In this document: positions 42,311 to 51,059 of the stretch, piece after piece
Layout of the letters: each line of letters starts with the position of its first letter
How positions within the stretch are numbered: the first letter of the stretch is position 1
Assembly (NCBI GenBank): GCA_900542525.1
Contig: UQNZ01000005.1
Coordinates: forward strand, 62,001 to 126,000
Direction: 5' to 3'
DNA from: an uncultured Eggerthella sp.
Lineage (GTDB): Bacteria > Actinomycetota > Coriobacteriia > Coriobacteriales > Eggerthellaceae
Length of the DNA stretch: 64,000 nt
Notes under the pieces: generated by a model
The model's database searches: none
Seen by the model: the letters and a program-made list of their open reading frames with translations, nothing else
What the model was told of the DNA's origin: nothing
Translations under genes and position numbers: made by a program

Positions 42311-44040
42311 TCGCATGGATCCGCTCTTATCTTGGCGTGTCCAAGAAATTGCTTGCTCAAGTACTTGTGCTTGGGGTTGTCGCGGTCGTTTTCGCTATCG
42401 GTCTCATGTTCGTTGCGGGCTACCTTATCGCTGCTTCAGCTGATAATGCGTTCTCGTTGCTCATGCTGAACATTCCACTTGCATTCGTTCAGATCTTCGG
42501 ACTTGGTAAGCCTCTTACACGTTATTTCGAACGCCTGAGGAGCCACGATTGGGTCTTGAGGCTCACTTCAACATTGCGCCTTCGCCTGTTCAGGGTGGTG
42601 CAACACCAGCAGCGCGAACAGGCGCACTGGCAAACAGGAGAGGTGCTCGGCTCGCTTGCAAGCGATATCGAGCACGTTCAAAACTTGTTTTTGCGTTGCG
42701 TCTTTCCGGTGCTCATCGCTTTGATCTCGGGACTCTTGCTCGTTGCGGCAGCAGGCCTCATGTCGCCAGGTTTGTTGCTGTTCGCCTTCATCGCGTTCCT
42801 TTTGTTGTGTGTCATCGTTCCTGCTCTTGCCGTTGTGATTAATCGTGCACGCATCGAGGGTAACGACCACATGCGGGCCTCTTTGTATGCAGAGGTGACC
42901 GATAAGGTGCTCGGCTCGCGCGATATCGCTATTGCAGGTCGTGGAGAAGAGATCACCGGTCAGCTCATGGAGAATCTCAATCGCTTGGATGCGGGGGAGA
43001 GGATCATTGCGCATCACGATCATCTGCGCCTGCTGCTCATCCAAGCACTCTTGCTCTGCATCATTCTTGTCTTGATCTGGTGGACTTCTGCGCGATTTGG
43101 TGGCGCACCAGGTGGAACGTCCGATTGGATCGTTGCCGTAGCGCTTGGCTTCTTCCCGCTCATCGAGGTGATCGTACCACTTCCTCAGCTCTTCGAAGAT
43201 GCCCTTGAGCATCGCGAGGCACTTGAGCGCATGAATGAACGGGGGCTGCTCGCAGATCCCGATCCTTCAGTCTTCACTGCGCCTTCTCTTCATGGTCCGT
43301 TCGACATCTCGATCGAAGAGCTCTCATTCTCATACGAACCTGAGCACTGCATCCTGAGCGAGGTCACTCTCTCGATTCCCTATGGGCAGAAGCTTGCACT
43401 ACTGGGGAAGAGCGGCTCGGGAAAAACGACGCTTGTGCACCTTATCCATGGCGATATGCTTCCCAGCTCTGGCGCTATCAGTATCGCCGGCGTGCCGATA
43501 GCGGACCTTCGCGATGCGATTTGGGACTACGTTGGCTTTATCTCACAAGATAGTTACGTTTTCGCCATGAGCATCTTCGATAACCTTCGTATAGGGAAAA
43601 TTGAAGTGAGCGAAGAAGAAGCGTGGGCTGCGCTCGATGCGGTCGGATTGAAGAGCTATGTTGCATCGTTGCCCGATAAGCTCGAGACTATGGCCGATGA
43701 AGCAGGCTTGAACTTCTCAGGTGGTCAGCGCGGGCGCTTGGCGTTGGCGCGGGTGTTGCTTCAGGATCCACCCATCGTGGTGCTCGATGAACCAACGGTC
43801 GGGCTCGATCCTGTTACCGAACGAAAAGTACTCGATACCATCATGGGTGTTTTCGTGGAGAAAACGGTCATTATGATCACGCATCATCTTCAAGGGGTCG
43901 AAGCGTTCGACCGCGTGTTGTTCGTCGAAGAAGGAAGGCTCATCATGGATGGAAGCCCAGCAGTGCTTCTTCGTGAGAATGGGCGCTATGCCAAACTTCT
44001 TTCATTTGACAGGGGATTATCGTTCTTGAACGCAAGATAA
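42307..44040 (+). CDS. cydC: CydC-type ABC transporter (cytochrome bd assembly)
   Basis: The second CydDC subunit, 577 residues. The membrane domain shows GVVAVVFAIGLMFVAGYLIAASA and FGLGKPLTRYFERLRSHDWVLRL; the latter block is characteristic of CydC. The ATPase has Walker A GKSGSGKTT (about 366), signature FSGGQRGRLALARVLL (about 471) and Walker B IVVLDEPTVGLDP. The start overlaps the cydD stop (ATGA). Here cydDC precede cydAB, the reverse of the common cydABDC order. Confidence 0.9.
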   Translation: MIAWIRSYLGVSKKLLAQVLVLGVVAVVFAIGLMFVAGYLIAASADNAFSLLMLNIPLAFVQIFGLGKPLTRYFERLRSHDWVLRLTSTLRLRLFRVVQHQQREQAHWQTGEVLGSLASDIEHVQNLFLRCVFPVLIALISGLLLVAAAGLMSPGLLLFAFIAFLLLCVIVPALAVVINRARIEGNDHMRASLYAEVTDKVLGSRDIAIAGRGEEITGQLMENLNRLDAGERIIAHHDHLRLLLIQALLLCIILVLIWWTSARFGGAPGGTSDWIVAVALGFFPLIEVIVPLPQLFEDALEHREALERMNERGLLADPDPSVFTAPSLHGPFDISIEELSFSYEPEHCILSEVTLSIPYGQKLALLGKSGSGKTTLVHLIHGDMLPSSGAISIAGVPIADLRDAIWDYVGFISQDSYVFAMSIFDNLRIGKIEVSEEEAWAALDAVGLKSYVASLPDKLETMADEAGLNFSGGQRGRLALARVLLQDPPIVVLDEPTVGLDPVTERKVLDTIMGVFVEKTVIMITHHLQGVEAFDRVLFVEEGRLIMDGSPAVLLRENGRYAKLLSFDRGLSFLNAR

Positions 44041-44117
44041 GCGCTAGAATAACGAGGGCACTTTGCGCGTTATTCATATGAGGGATGTGCTGGAGGCATT
44101 ATTCAGCACCTGTTTTG

Positions 44118-44132
44118 AAAAAAAGGGGGGGG
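44118..44132 (+). repeat. A7-G8 homopolymer run before cydA
   Basis: Seven A followed by eight G, ending 6 bases before the cydA ATG; the G run serves as the Shine-Dalgarno. Such tracts slip during replication, so ribosome-site spacing could vary between cells. A 6-bp dyad GTGCTG/CAGCAC (44087-44109) sits just upstream. Confidence 0.6.
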
Positions 44133-44138
44133 ATTTGT

Positions 44139-45632
44139 ATGGATTTCTTAGCGGATCCGGTCATTCTGGCGCGTATTCAATTCGCGTTCACAGCAATGTA
44201 CCATTTCTTGCTCGTGCCGGTTTCTATCGGCCTTGGTTTGATCATGGCTATCTATGAAACTCGTGCTTATCGATCCGGAAAGGAAGAGGATGCTGCGGCG
44301 GCTAGATTTTGGCTCAAGATCTTCACCGCAACATTCGCGTTAGGTGTTGCAACCGGTATCACCATGGAGTTCTCGTTCGGTACGAACTGGGCGGATTACT
44401 CACGTTTCGTCGGTGATATCTTCGGTGCTCCGTTGGCAGCAGAAGCGCTGTTAGCTTTCTTCCTGGAATCGACGTTCTTAGGCGTGCTTCTCTTTGGCCG
44501 CAAGCATGTTGGCAAGAAATTCTATCTTGTCTCAGCATGGCTCGTATTCATCGGCTCGGCGTTTTCGGCGCTGTGGATCATCATCGCGAACTCCTGGATG
44601 CAAACGCCAGGTGGAGCAGAACTGGCTGATGAGGGAACGCGCGCAGTGCTCACGAACTTTTTCGCTGCAGCCTTCAATCCCTCTACGCTCACACGCTATT
44701 CACATGTGATCTGTGCGGTGCTTATCATGGGTGCGTTCATGACCATGGCAGTTGCGGCATGGTACATGCATAAGAAGGATCATGAGAAATTCGCGCTCCG
44801 TGCCATGAAGATCGGCTCGGTCGTTGCAACGCTCAGCTGTGCTTGCATGCTCGTTACGGCACACTCTTCGGCAGTTGTTGTTTCTGAAGAGCAACCAACG
44901 AAGTTTGCCATGATGGAGGGCATGTACGAAGACGAAGTGCCGCCTCTTTATGCTATCGGTTGGGTCGATGAAGCAAACGAACAGGTCATCGCTCCGTTCG
45001 CGATTCCTGGTGGCACGAGCTTCCTTGCTACGGGCACCTGGGATACGGAATATCAGGGCTTGAATAGCCTTGCGGAAACCGAAGACTACTCTGCGATCGA
45101 CCCTGATACGATGCCGGTGAACCTGGTGTTCCAGAGCTATCATCTCATGGTTGCGATGTTCGGGCTTATGGCGCTCACGCTCTTGCTCGCGCTCATCTTC
45201 ACCTTCAAAGGTGGCTCCATCAAGAAGATGAAGTGGCTCCAGTGGCTCATCATCATCTCGCCGATCTTCGCGGTGCTCGCGATCCAATCGGGTTGGGCCA
45301 CTGCTGAATTCGGTCGCCAGCCTTGGGTCGTCTATCCAAGCGTCACCGGTCCTGAAGGGGTCGAGCTACTCACGGCTGACGGCATCTCGCTGGCGGTATC
45401 AGGCTGGGAGCTCATCGCTACCATCGTGCTGTTCGTGCTCATCTATCTAGTGCTGTTCATCGCTTGGGCGCGCATCGTTGCACGTTTCATCAAACAAGGT
45501 CCCACGCAAGAGCAGGCAGCTCCCGTGGCTGCTTCTTCGAATTCGTTCCTGTCGGGCACGCCACCTGCAAAGGCAGCAGATGCTTCGCTAAACGATGAGA
45601 CTGCTCCGGCCGCGACGAAGGAAGGAGAGTAG
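44139..45632 (+). CDS. cydA: Cytochrome bd ubiquinol/menaquinol oxidase subunit I
   Basis: Haem-carrying subunit of the high-affinity bd oxidase that reduces oxygen to water. 497 residues with about nine membrane helices. Haem ligands are visible: H22 in YHFLLVPVSIGLG (b595), H189 in YSHVICAVLIMG and M337 in YHLMVAMFG (b558). The GRQPW motif is at about 392-396. The Q loop is short compared with E. coli. The ATG at 44139 follows the G8 run; the open frame upstream is not needed. The hydrophilic C-terminal tail is Ala/Pro-rich. Confidence 0.96.
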   Translation: MDFLADPVILARIQFAFTAMYHFLLVPVSIGLGLIMAIYETRAYRSGKEEDAAAARFWLKIFTATFALGVATGITMEFSFGTNWADYSRFVGDIFGAPLAAEALLAFFLESTFLGVLLFGRKHVGKKFYLVSAWLVFIGSAFSALWIIIANSWMQTPGGAELADEGTRAVLTNFFAAAFNPSTLTRYSHVICAVLIMGAFMTMAVAAWYMHKKDHEKFALRAMKIGSVVATLSCACMLVTAHSSAVVVSEEQPTKFAMMEGMYEDEVPPLYAIGWVDEANEQVIAPFAIPGGTSFLATGTWDTEYQGLNSLAETEDYSAIDPDTMPVNLVFQSYHLMVAMFGLMALTLLLALIFTFKGGSIKKMKWLQWLIIISPIFAVLAIQSGWATAEFGRQPWVVYPSVTGPEGVELLTADGISLAVSGWELIATIVLFVLIYLVLFIAWARIVARFIKQGPTQEQAAPVAASSNSFLSGTPPAKAADASLNDETAPAATKEGE

Positions 45633-45634
45633 CC

Positions 45635-46666
45635 ATGGATATCACGATTCTTCAAGGACTTTGGTTCTTCCTTATCGCGGTTCTGATCGCGGTGTATTTC
45701 ATGCTCGATGGTTTCGATCTTGGTGTTGGTGTGCTCTATCCCATCCTCGGTAAGACCGATGAAGAGAAGGCGGTCTTGCGTCGCAGCATCGGTCCTGTGT
45801 GGGACGGCAACGAAGTGTGGCTCCTTACCGCAGGTGGTGCGCTCTTCGCAGCGTTCCCTCTTGCCTATGCCACTACGTTCTCTGGCTTCTATCTTGCAGT
45901 CATGCTCGTGCTGTTCGGCTTGATCGTTCGCGCGGTCTCGCTCGAATATCGTGCGCACGATCGCTCTTGGGGAAAGCTTTGGGATTGGTGCTTCACCATC
46001 GGCTCGCTGCTTCCAGCTTTGCTTTTTGGCGTGGCAGTCGGTTGCATCTATGAAGGCATTCCCATGACGGCGAATGGCGATTATTCGGGCGTTCCGCTGC
46101 TCGGCCTCATCACTCCTTTCACGCTGCTCTGTGGCGTGATGGGTCTTGTCCTTTGCATCGCACAGGGTATTTCGTGGGAGTGCGTGAAGGCTCCGCTGGG
46201 TAGCGATCTGTATAACCGTTGCGTGAAGCTGCGTCCCATCTGGCAATTGGTCTCACTCGTCACCTTCATCGTACTCACGATCTGCGCGCTCACGGTCATC
46301 CAGCCGCAGATGCATGAGGCGCTTGGTTGGGTTCGCATCGTGCTCGCGGTGTTGGTTGCGGTGCTCTTGGTCGCGGCTTGGTTCGTTGGTCGTGCTAAGA
46401 ACGATCTGGGGGCATTCATCCTTCAGTGTGTGGCCATCTTCATGTTCATCATACTCTTCGCCACTTCTATGTTCCCGAACCTGGTCGTTGCCTCGCCCGA
46501 TAGCGTCGGCGCGACCATCACCGCCATGAATGCGGCTTCATCTGAGCTCACCTTGGCGTGGATGACGGGCATCACTTGTGTGGGCTTGCCGCTCGTGCTG
46601 TTCTATCATTTCCTGGTGTATCGTTCCTTCCGCGGACGTGTCAATCCGCAGGATCTTGATTACTAG
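45635..46666 (+). CDS. cydB: Cytochrome bd oxidase subunit II
   Basis: A 343-residue membrane subunit that pairs with CydA. It contains the family N-terminus LQGLWFFLIAVLIAVYFMLDGFDLGVG and the RRSIGPVWDGNEVWLLTAGGALFAAFPLAYA block. About eight to nine membrane helices follow. It starts 2 bases after cydA and is closed by a UUCG-loop terminator. Confidence 0.96.
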   Translation: MDITILQGLWFFLIAVLIAVYFMLDGFDLGVGVLYPILGKTDEEKAVLRRSIGPVWDGNEVWLLTAGGALFAAFPLAYATTFSGFYLAVMLVLFGLIVRAVSLEYRAHDRSWGKLWDWCFTIGSLLPALLFGVAVGCIYEGIPMTANGDYSGVPLLGLITPFTLLCGVMGLVLCIAQGISWECVKAPLGSDLYNRCVKLRPIWQLVSLVTFIVLTICALTVIQPQMHEALGWVRIVLAVLVAVLLVAAWFVGRAKNDLGAFILQCVAIFMFIILFATSMFPNLVVASPDSVGATITAMNAASSELTLAWMTGITCVGLPLVLFYHFLVYRSFRGRVNPQDLDY

Positions 46667-46690
46667 CACGCAGTGTGCATATACATGACC

Positions 46691-46724
46691 AAACGAGGGC
46701 TGCCTTCGGGCGGCCCTCGTTTTA
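46691..46724 (+). terminator. Intrinsic terminator after cydB (UUCG loop)
   Basis: A 14-bp stem AAACGAGGGCTGCC/GGCGGCCCTCGTTT (one U-G pair) capped by C-UUCG-G and followed by T. Same style as the ppdK terminator. Confidence 0.92.
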
Positions 46725-46728
46725 TGTC

Positions 46729-46756
46729 TTGCATCATTGCATAAGGGCGTTATACT
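46729..46756 (+). promoter_or_regulatory. Promoter of the ilvDBNC leader
   Basis: TTGCAT, a 16-base spacer and TATACT directly behind the cydB terminator. The start near 46763 places the whole T-box leader downstream. Confidence 0.6.
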
Positions 46757-46770
46757 ATGTTTACTTGAAA

Positions 46771-47031
46771 AGCGTTGATGAGGAAAAGTAGGGACGAACC
46801 CTTCTCCAGAGAGCTAACGGTTGCTGAAAGTTAGTGAAGGACGGTCCGAAAGGCGCCTCGGAGCTATTCATCTGAAATCTTCTCATCTGCTCGAAACGAT
46901 CTTTCAAGCAGTGAAAAGTCGGTAAGTTGAATCGGAGCCAACCCGTATTTGGTCTAGAGTGCATACGCTCGCGTATGAAAGCTCACCTTCTTCGGTCCTG
47001 ATGCAACTTGCTGCACAGGATTTTCTTTTTT
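46771..47031 (+). promoter_or_regulatory. T-box riboswitch controlling ilvDBNC
   Basis: Stem I of a tRNA-sensing T-box is clear. The basal helix is GATGAG (46777-46782) with CTCATC (46882-46887). The loop-E motif AGTA lies at 46787-46790. The distal AGAGAGC (46808-46814) is followed by the stem CTAAC/GTTAG around GGTTGCTGAAA. The likely specifier codon is ATC (Ile) at 46870-46872, fitting isoleucine/valine synthesis. Further hairpins follow and the leader ends in an intrinsic terminator. A standard TGGNACC T-box sequence is not found; TTTGGTCTAG (46948-46957) with TGGT is the nearest match. Class is confident; specifier and antiterminator details are inferred. Confidence 0.8.
46996..47031 (+). 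terminator. Attenuator of the T-box leader
   Basis: Stem TCCTG-(A bulge)-TGCA / TGCA-CAGGA with a 6-base loop, followed by TTTTCTTTTTT, ending 3 bases before the ilvD Shine-Dalgarno. Uncharged tRNA-Ile would be expected to favour readthrough. Confidence 0.87.
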
Positions 47032-47047
47032 AGAAGGAGTGATGCCC

Positions 47048-48706
47048 ATGCGCAGCGATTCGATCAAAGAAGGATTAGCCCGCGCGCCACACCGCAGCTT
47101 GCTCAAGGCTGACGGTTTCACCGACGAAGAGCTCGATCGTCCTCTTATTGCGGTCGTTTCCTCTCAAAACGAGATCATCCCTGGTCATATTCACTTGCAG
47201 ACCATTGCTGATGCAGTGAAGGCGGGTGTGCGCATGGCAGGCGGTACACCAGTGCAGATGACCACGATCGGCGTATGCGACGGCATCGCTATGAATCACG
47301 AAGGCATGCGCTATTCGCTCACGAGCCGCGAAGTGATCGCCGACTCGGTCGAGTGCGCGGTACAGGGCCATCAGTTCGATGCGATGGTGCTCATCCCGAG
47401 CTGCGACAAAGTTGTTCCGGGCATGCTCATCGCTGCTTGCCGTTTGAACATTCCTACCATCCTCATCTCGGGCGGTCCGATGCTTGCAGGCGAAGATAAG
47501 TGCGGCAATCAGACCGACCTGAACACGCTTTTCGATGCGGTTGGCCAAGTGACCGCTGGCACCATGGATGAAGCGGATCTCAAGTTCTTCGAAGAAACTG
47601 CCTGTCCTACCTGTGGCAGCTGTTCGGGCATGTTCACGGCGAACTCGATCGCCTGCCTTTCCGAAGGCCTCGGCATCGCGCTTCCGGGCAATGGTACTAT
47701 CCCGGCAGTCTATTCTGAGCGTGTGCGTCTTGCAAAACATGCAGGCATGAAGATCATGGAACTGGTCGAGAAGGACATCAAGGCTCTCGACATCATCAAC
47801 GCGGCTGCCATCCATAACGGCATGGCGCTCGACATGGCTTTCGGTGGCTCCACTAACACGATGCTTCACCTTACGGCTATCTCTCATGCGGCAGGTTGCC
47901 CGGTCACGCTTGAAGACTGGGACAAGATCTGCTCGCAGATCCCTAACATCACGCGCATTGCTCCGGCCGGTTCGCTACATATCCAAGACCTGAACAAGGT
48001 CGGGGGTGTATCGGCTATCATCGGCGAACTCGGCCGTCACGGATTGCTCGACGAAAGCGCGCTTACCTGCCACGGAACCATGGCAGAGTGGATCGCTGAA
48101 GCCCCCGTGGTTGATGGGGAAGTGGTCCGCACGATCGAGAACGCGTATTCGCCCGTAGGTGGCCTGCGTGTTATGCAGGGCAATCTGGCACCGAACTACG
48201 GTGTGGTCAAGCAGTCTGCTGTGGCTGATGACATGCGCCAGCATCGCGGTCCTGCACGCGTTTTCGAAAGCGAAGAAGAAGCCTGCGAGGCAATCTTCGG
48301 TGGCAAGATCAACGCGGGCGACGTGGTGGTCATCCGCTATGAAGGCCCAGCAGGCGGTCCTGGCATGCGCGAGATGCTCACGCCAACCTCGGCTATCTGC
48401 GGCATGGGGCTCGATCATGATGTCGCGCTCATTACCGATGGTCGTTTCTCGGGCGCAACGAAAGGCCCTGCTATCGGTCACGTGAGCCCTGAGGCCTACG
48501 CAGGCGGCCCGATCGCGCTCGTCGAAGAAGGCGACATCATCGACATCGATATCGATAAGGGAACCATGACCCTTGAGGTGTCCGATGAAGAGCTTGAAAA
48601 ACGTCGTCAGAATTGGACCAAGCCAGAGCCGAAGTACGCAACTGGCGTGCTCGCACGTTATGCGAAATTGGTTTCCAGTGCCGATAAGGGGGCATATTTC
48701 GGATGA
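47048..48706 (+). CDS. ilvD: Dihydroxy-acid dehydratase
   Basis: Fe-S dehydratase that makes the 2-keto acids for valine and isoleucine. 552 residues. Cluster cysteines are seen at C119 (SCDKVVPGM) and in ACPTCGSCSGMFTANS (about 186-201). The C-terminal catalytic region includes SAICGMGLDHDVALITDGRFSGATKGPAIGH. Three in-frame starts exist (GTG 47039, ATG 47042, ATG 47048); only the last is correctly spaced (8 bases) from AAGGAG. It is the first gene under the T-box and overlaps ilvB by 4 bases. Confidence 0.96.
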   Translation: MRSDSIKEGLARAPHRSLLKADGFTDEELDRPLIAVVSSQNEIIPGHIHLQTIADAVKAGVRMAGGTPVQMTTIGVCDGIAMNHEGMRYSLTSREVIADSVECAVQGHQFDAMVLIPSCDKVVPGMLIAACRLNIPTILISGGPMLAGEDKCGNQTDLNTLFDAVGQVTAGTMDEADLKFFEETACPTCGSCSGMFTANSIACLSEGLGIALPGNGTIPAVYSERVRLAKHAGMKIMELVEKDIKALDIINAAAIHNGMALDMAFGGSTNTMLHLTAISHAAGCPVTLEDWDKICSQIPNITRIAPAGSLHIQDLNKVGGVSAIIGELGRHGLLDESALTCHGTMAEWIAEAPVVDGEVVRTIENAYSPVGGLRVMQGNLAPNYGVVKQSAVADDMRQHRGPARVFESEEEACEAIFGGKINAGDVVVIRYEGPAGGPGMREMLTPTSAICGMGLDHDVALITDGRFSGATKGPAIGHVSPEAYAGGPIALVEEGDIIDIDIDKGTMTLEVSDEELEKRRQNWTKPEPKYATGVLARYAKLVSSADKGAYFG

Positions 48707-50514
48707 TCATCGACAACGAATATGAAAAACAACATAATCTCGGTCCCTATACCGCAAAACAGGGAACCGTGATGACCGGCGCTCAAGCCATCATCGCTTC
48801 GCTTGAAGCTGAGGGTGTGGATACGGTCTTCGGCTATCCGGGAGGACAAGCCATCAAGATCTATGACGCGCTCTACGATTCCAAGAAGATCAGGCATATT
48901 CTCTCTCGTCACGAGCAGGGTTCGGCACATGAGGCTGATGGTTATGCGCGTGCGACGGGCAAGACGGGTGTCGTGATCGTGACCAGCGGTCCTGGTGCCA
49001 CCAACACCGTCACCGGTATCGCAACGGCCTACATGGATAGCGTTCCCATGGTCGTCATTACTGGTCAGGTGCCCCGCAGCATCATCGGAACGGATGCGTT
49101 CCAGGAGTCGGATATCGTGGGCATCACGATGCCGGTCGTTAAGCACAGCTATCTTCTTCAAGACATCAACGAGCTCACGAATACCTTCCGTGAAGCGTTC
49201 TATATCGCGAATTCCGGCCGTCCTGGCCCAGTGCTCATCGATATTCCTTCAGACCTGTGCGGAATGGAGGTTGAGTTCAACTACCCAGCTGATGTGCACA
49301 TTCCTTCCTATAAGCCAACAGTGAAGGGCAACGCACGCCAGATCCGCCAGGCGGTGGACATGATGAAGGAAGCGAAGCGCCCGGTCCTCTACATCGGTGG
49401 CGGCATCATCGCTTCGAACTCTGAAGAGGAATTGCTCTCGATCGCAGAGGCACTTCAGATTCCGGTGGTCACCACGCTCATGGCAAAAGGTGCATTCCCT
49501 GCATCTAACCCGCTTAACCTCGGGCACGTGGGCATGCATGGTTCGTACTATGCGAATCATGCAGTTCAGAATGCGGATCTGCTCATCGCTATCGGTGCGC
49601 GCTTCTCCGATCGCGTAACGGGCAAGCTCATTGATTTCGCACCTGATGCGAAGGTCATCCATGTTGATATCGACCCGGCAGAGATCGGCAAGAATCGTTT
49701 GCCGCAGATCCCGGTAGTGGGCGATGCCAAGGTTGTTCTGGCTGGCATGCAGGAGCTCATCGAGCAGGATGGCGAATTCGAACCTATCACGGCTGAATGG
49801 ATGGCACAGATCAACGAGTGGCGCGATAACCACCCCTTCTACAGCCCGGGCATTGCCACAGAGAATGGCACGATTTCCCCAGAAGGCGCACTCGATCTTC
49901 TCTCGGATATGCTCGATCAGAACAACAGCATCGTTACCACGGAGGTTGGGCAGCACCAGATGTGGGCCGCACAGCACATCGATCGCGATATTCCGCGTAC
50001 GTTCCTTTCCAGCGGCGGTCTTGGCACGATGGGCTTCGGTTTCCCCGCAGCTATCGGTGCTAAGGTTGCTTGCCCAGAAAAGGAGGTCGTCTGCATCGCG
50101 GGCGATGGCTCTTATCAGATGAACATCCAGGAGATGACCACAGCATCGTATTACGGTATCAATGTGAAGGTGCTCATCATGAACAACTCGGTGCTTGGCA
50201 TGGTTCATCAGTGGCAGAACCTCTTCTACGATGAACGCTACAGCGAAACGATCCTGCCCGATCTTCCCGATTTCGTGAAGGTGGCAGAGGCGTACAACTG
50301 GCAGGCTGAACGTGTTGAGAAGCCTGAAGACCTGGAAGGTGCGCTGAAGCGTTTGATCGAAGCGGATCGTCCGGCACTGCTTGATATGCGCATCGATAGC
50401 GACGAGAACGTGTTCCCTATGGTTCCAGCGGGTGCGCCGCTCACGGAGATGTTCGGCTACATCAAAGTTGGCCCGAACGGCGAATTGATCGACGAGCGCA
50501 AGGAGGAGAAGTAA
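48703..50514 (+). CDS. ilvB: Acetolactate synthase large subunit
   Basis: ThDP- and FAD-dependent acetohydroxyacid synthase, first common step to Val, Leu and Ile. The 603 residues carry the catalytic glutamate E71 in SRHEQGSAHEADGYAR, the FAD region GARFSDRVTGK, and the ThDP motif GDGSYQMNIQEM...NNSVLGMVHQWQ (starting about 467). The start is coupled to ilvD (ATGA). ilvN follows 2 bases after the stop. Confidence 0.96.
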   Translation: MIIDNEYEKQHNLGPYTAKQGTVMTGAQAIIASLEAEGVDTVFGYPGGQAIKIYDALYDSKKIRHILSRHEQGSAHEADGYARATGKTGVVIVTSGPGATNTVTGIATAYMDSVPMVVITGQVPRSIIGTDAFQESDIVGITMPVVKHSYLLQDINELTNTFREAFYIANSGRPGPVLIDIPSDLCGMEVEFNYPADVHIPSYKPTVKGNARQIRQAVDMMKEAKRPVLYIGGGIIASNSEEELLSIAEALQIPVVTTLMAKGAFPASNPLNLGHVGMHGSYYANHAVQNADLLIAIGARFSDRVTGKLIDFAPDAKVIHVDIDPAEIGKNRLPQIPVVGDAKVVLAGMQELIEQDGEFEPITAEWMAQINEWRDNHPFYSPGIATENGTISPEGALDLLSDMLDQNNSIVTTEVGQHQMWAAQHIDRDIPRTFLSSGGLGTMGFGFPAAIGAKVACPEKEVVCIAGDGSYQMNIQEMTTASYYGINVKVLIMNNSVLGMVHQWQNLFYDERYSETILPDLPDFVKVAEAYNWQAERVEKPEDLEGALKRLIEADRPALLDMRIDSDENVFPMVPAGAPLTEMFGYIKVGPNGELIDERKEEK

Positions 50515-50516
50515 TC

Positions 50517-51002
50517 ATGAGACACGTCCTTTCAGTGCTCGTAGAGAACAAATCTGGCGTATTGAGTCGTGTTGCGGGCCTTATCTCGCGTCGCGGATTC
50601 AATATCGAGAGCCTTTCGGTCGGTCCGACCGAAGACCCCACGATGTCGCGCATCACGATCATCATGGATGCCGACGAGATCGCCTATGAACAGATCACTA
50701 AGCAGCTTCACAAGCTCATCTCGGTGCACAAGATCACCGACCTTACGCAAACCGCCGCTCTTGAGCGTGAACTGGTGCTCATCAAAGTGCACGTCACGCC
50801 CGATAAGCGTAGCGAAGTTATCGAGATCGCTAACATCTTCCGCGCTAATATTGTCGATGTGGGCAAGACTTCGCTCACGATCGAGATCACGGGTTCTGAA
50901 GATAAGCTCAAGGGCATCGAGGATCTGCTTCGCGCTTACGGAATCAAAGAGATCATCCGTACGGGCCTTATCGCGATGTCGCGCGGTTCAAAGGTGAGTT
51001 GA
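50517..51002 (+). CDS. ilvN: Acetolactate synthase small (regulatory) subunit
   Basis: A 161-residue regulatory subunit that confers valine feedback on IlvB. The N-terminal ACT domain (RHVLSVLVENKSGVLSRVAGLISRRGFNIESLSVGPTEDPTMSRITI) and a C-terminal ACT-like half (ELVLIKVHVTPDKRSEVIEIANIFRANIVDVG) are complete. Confidence 0.96.
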   Translation: MRHVLSVLVENKSGVLSRVAGLISRRGFNIESLSVGPTEDPTMSRITIIMDADEIAYEQITKQLHKLISVHKITDLTQTAALERELVLIKVHVTPDKRSEVIEIANIFRANIVDVGKTSLTIEITGSEDKLKGIEDLLRAYGIKEIIRTGLIAMSRGSKVS

Positions 51003-51005
51003 TAC

Positions 51006-51011
51006 TATAAT
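51006..51011 (+). promoter_or_regulatory. Candidate internal -10 before ilvC
   Basis: A perfect TATAAT just after ilvN and 49 bases before ilvC; no good -35 is visible. It may give ilvC extra transcription. Confidence 0.35.
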
Positions 51012-51059
51012 GTATCTTCATATACAGGAAACATCAGTCATTAGAAGAAGGGAAAGAAC

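Noticed and set aside
44006..44011. Perfect TTGACA near the end of cydC
   Set aside because: No -10 hexamer at 16-18 bases; TAGAAT at 44045 is 33 bases away. Probably chance within coding sequence.
44063..44257. Short frame overlapping the cydA start
   Set aside because: Different frame from cydA, no ribosome site; cydA coding is clear from 44139.
49249..50208. Long antisense frame inside ilvB
   Set aside because: Same reason: no supporting signal, overlaps a complete known gene.
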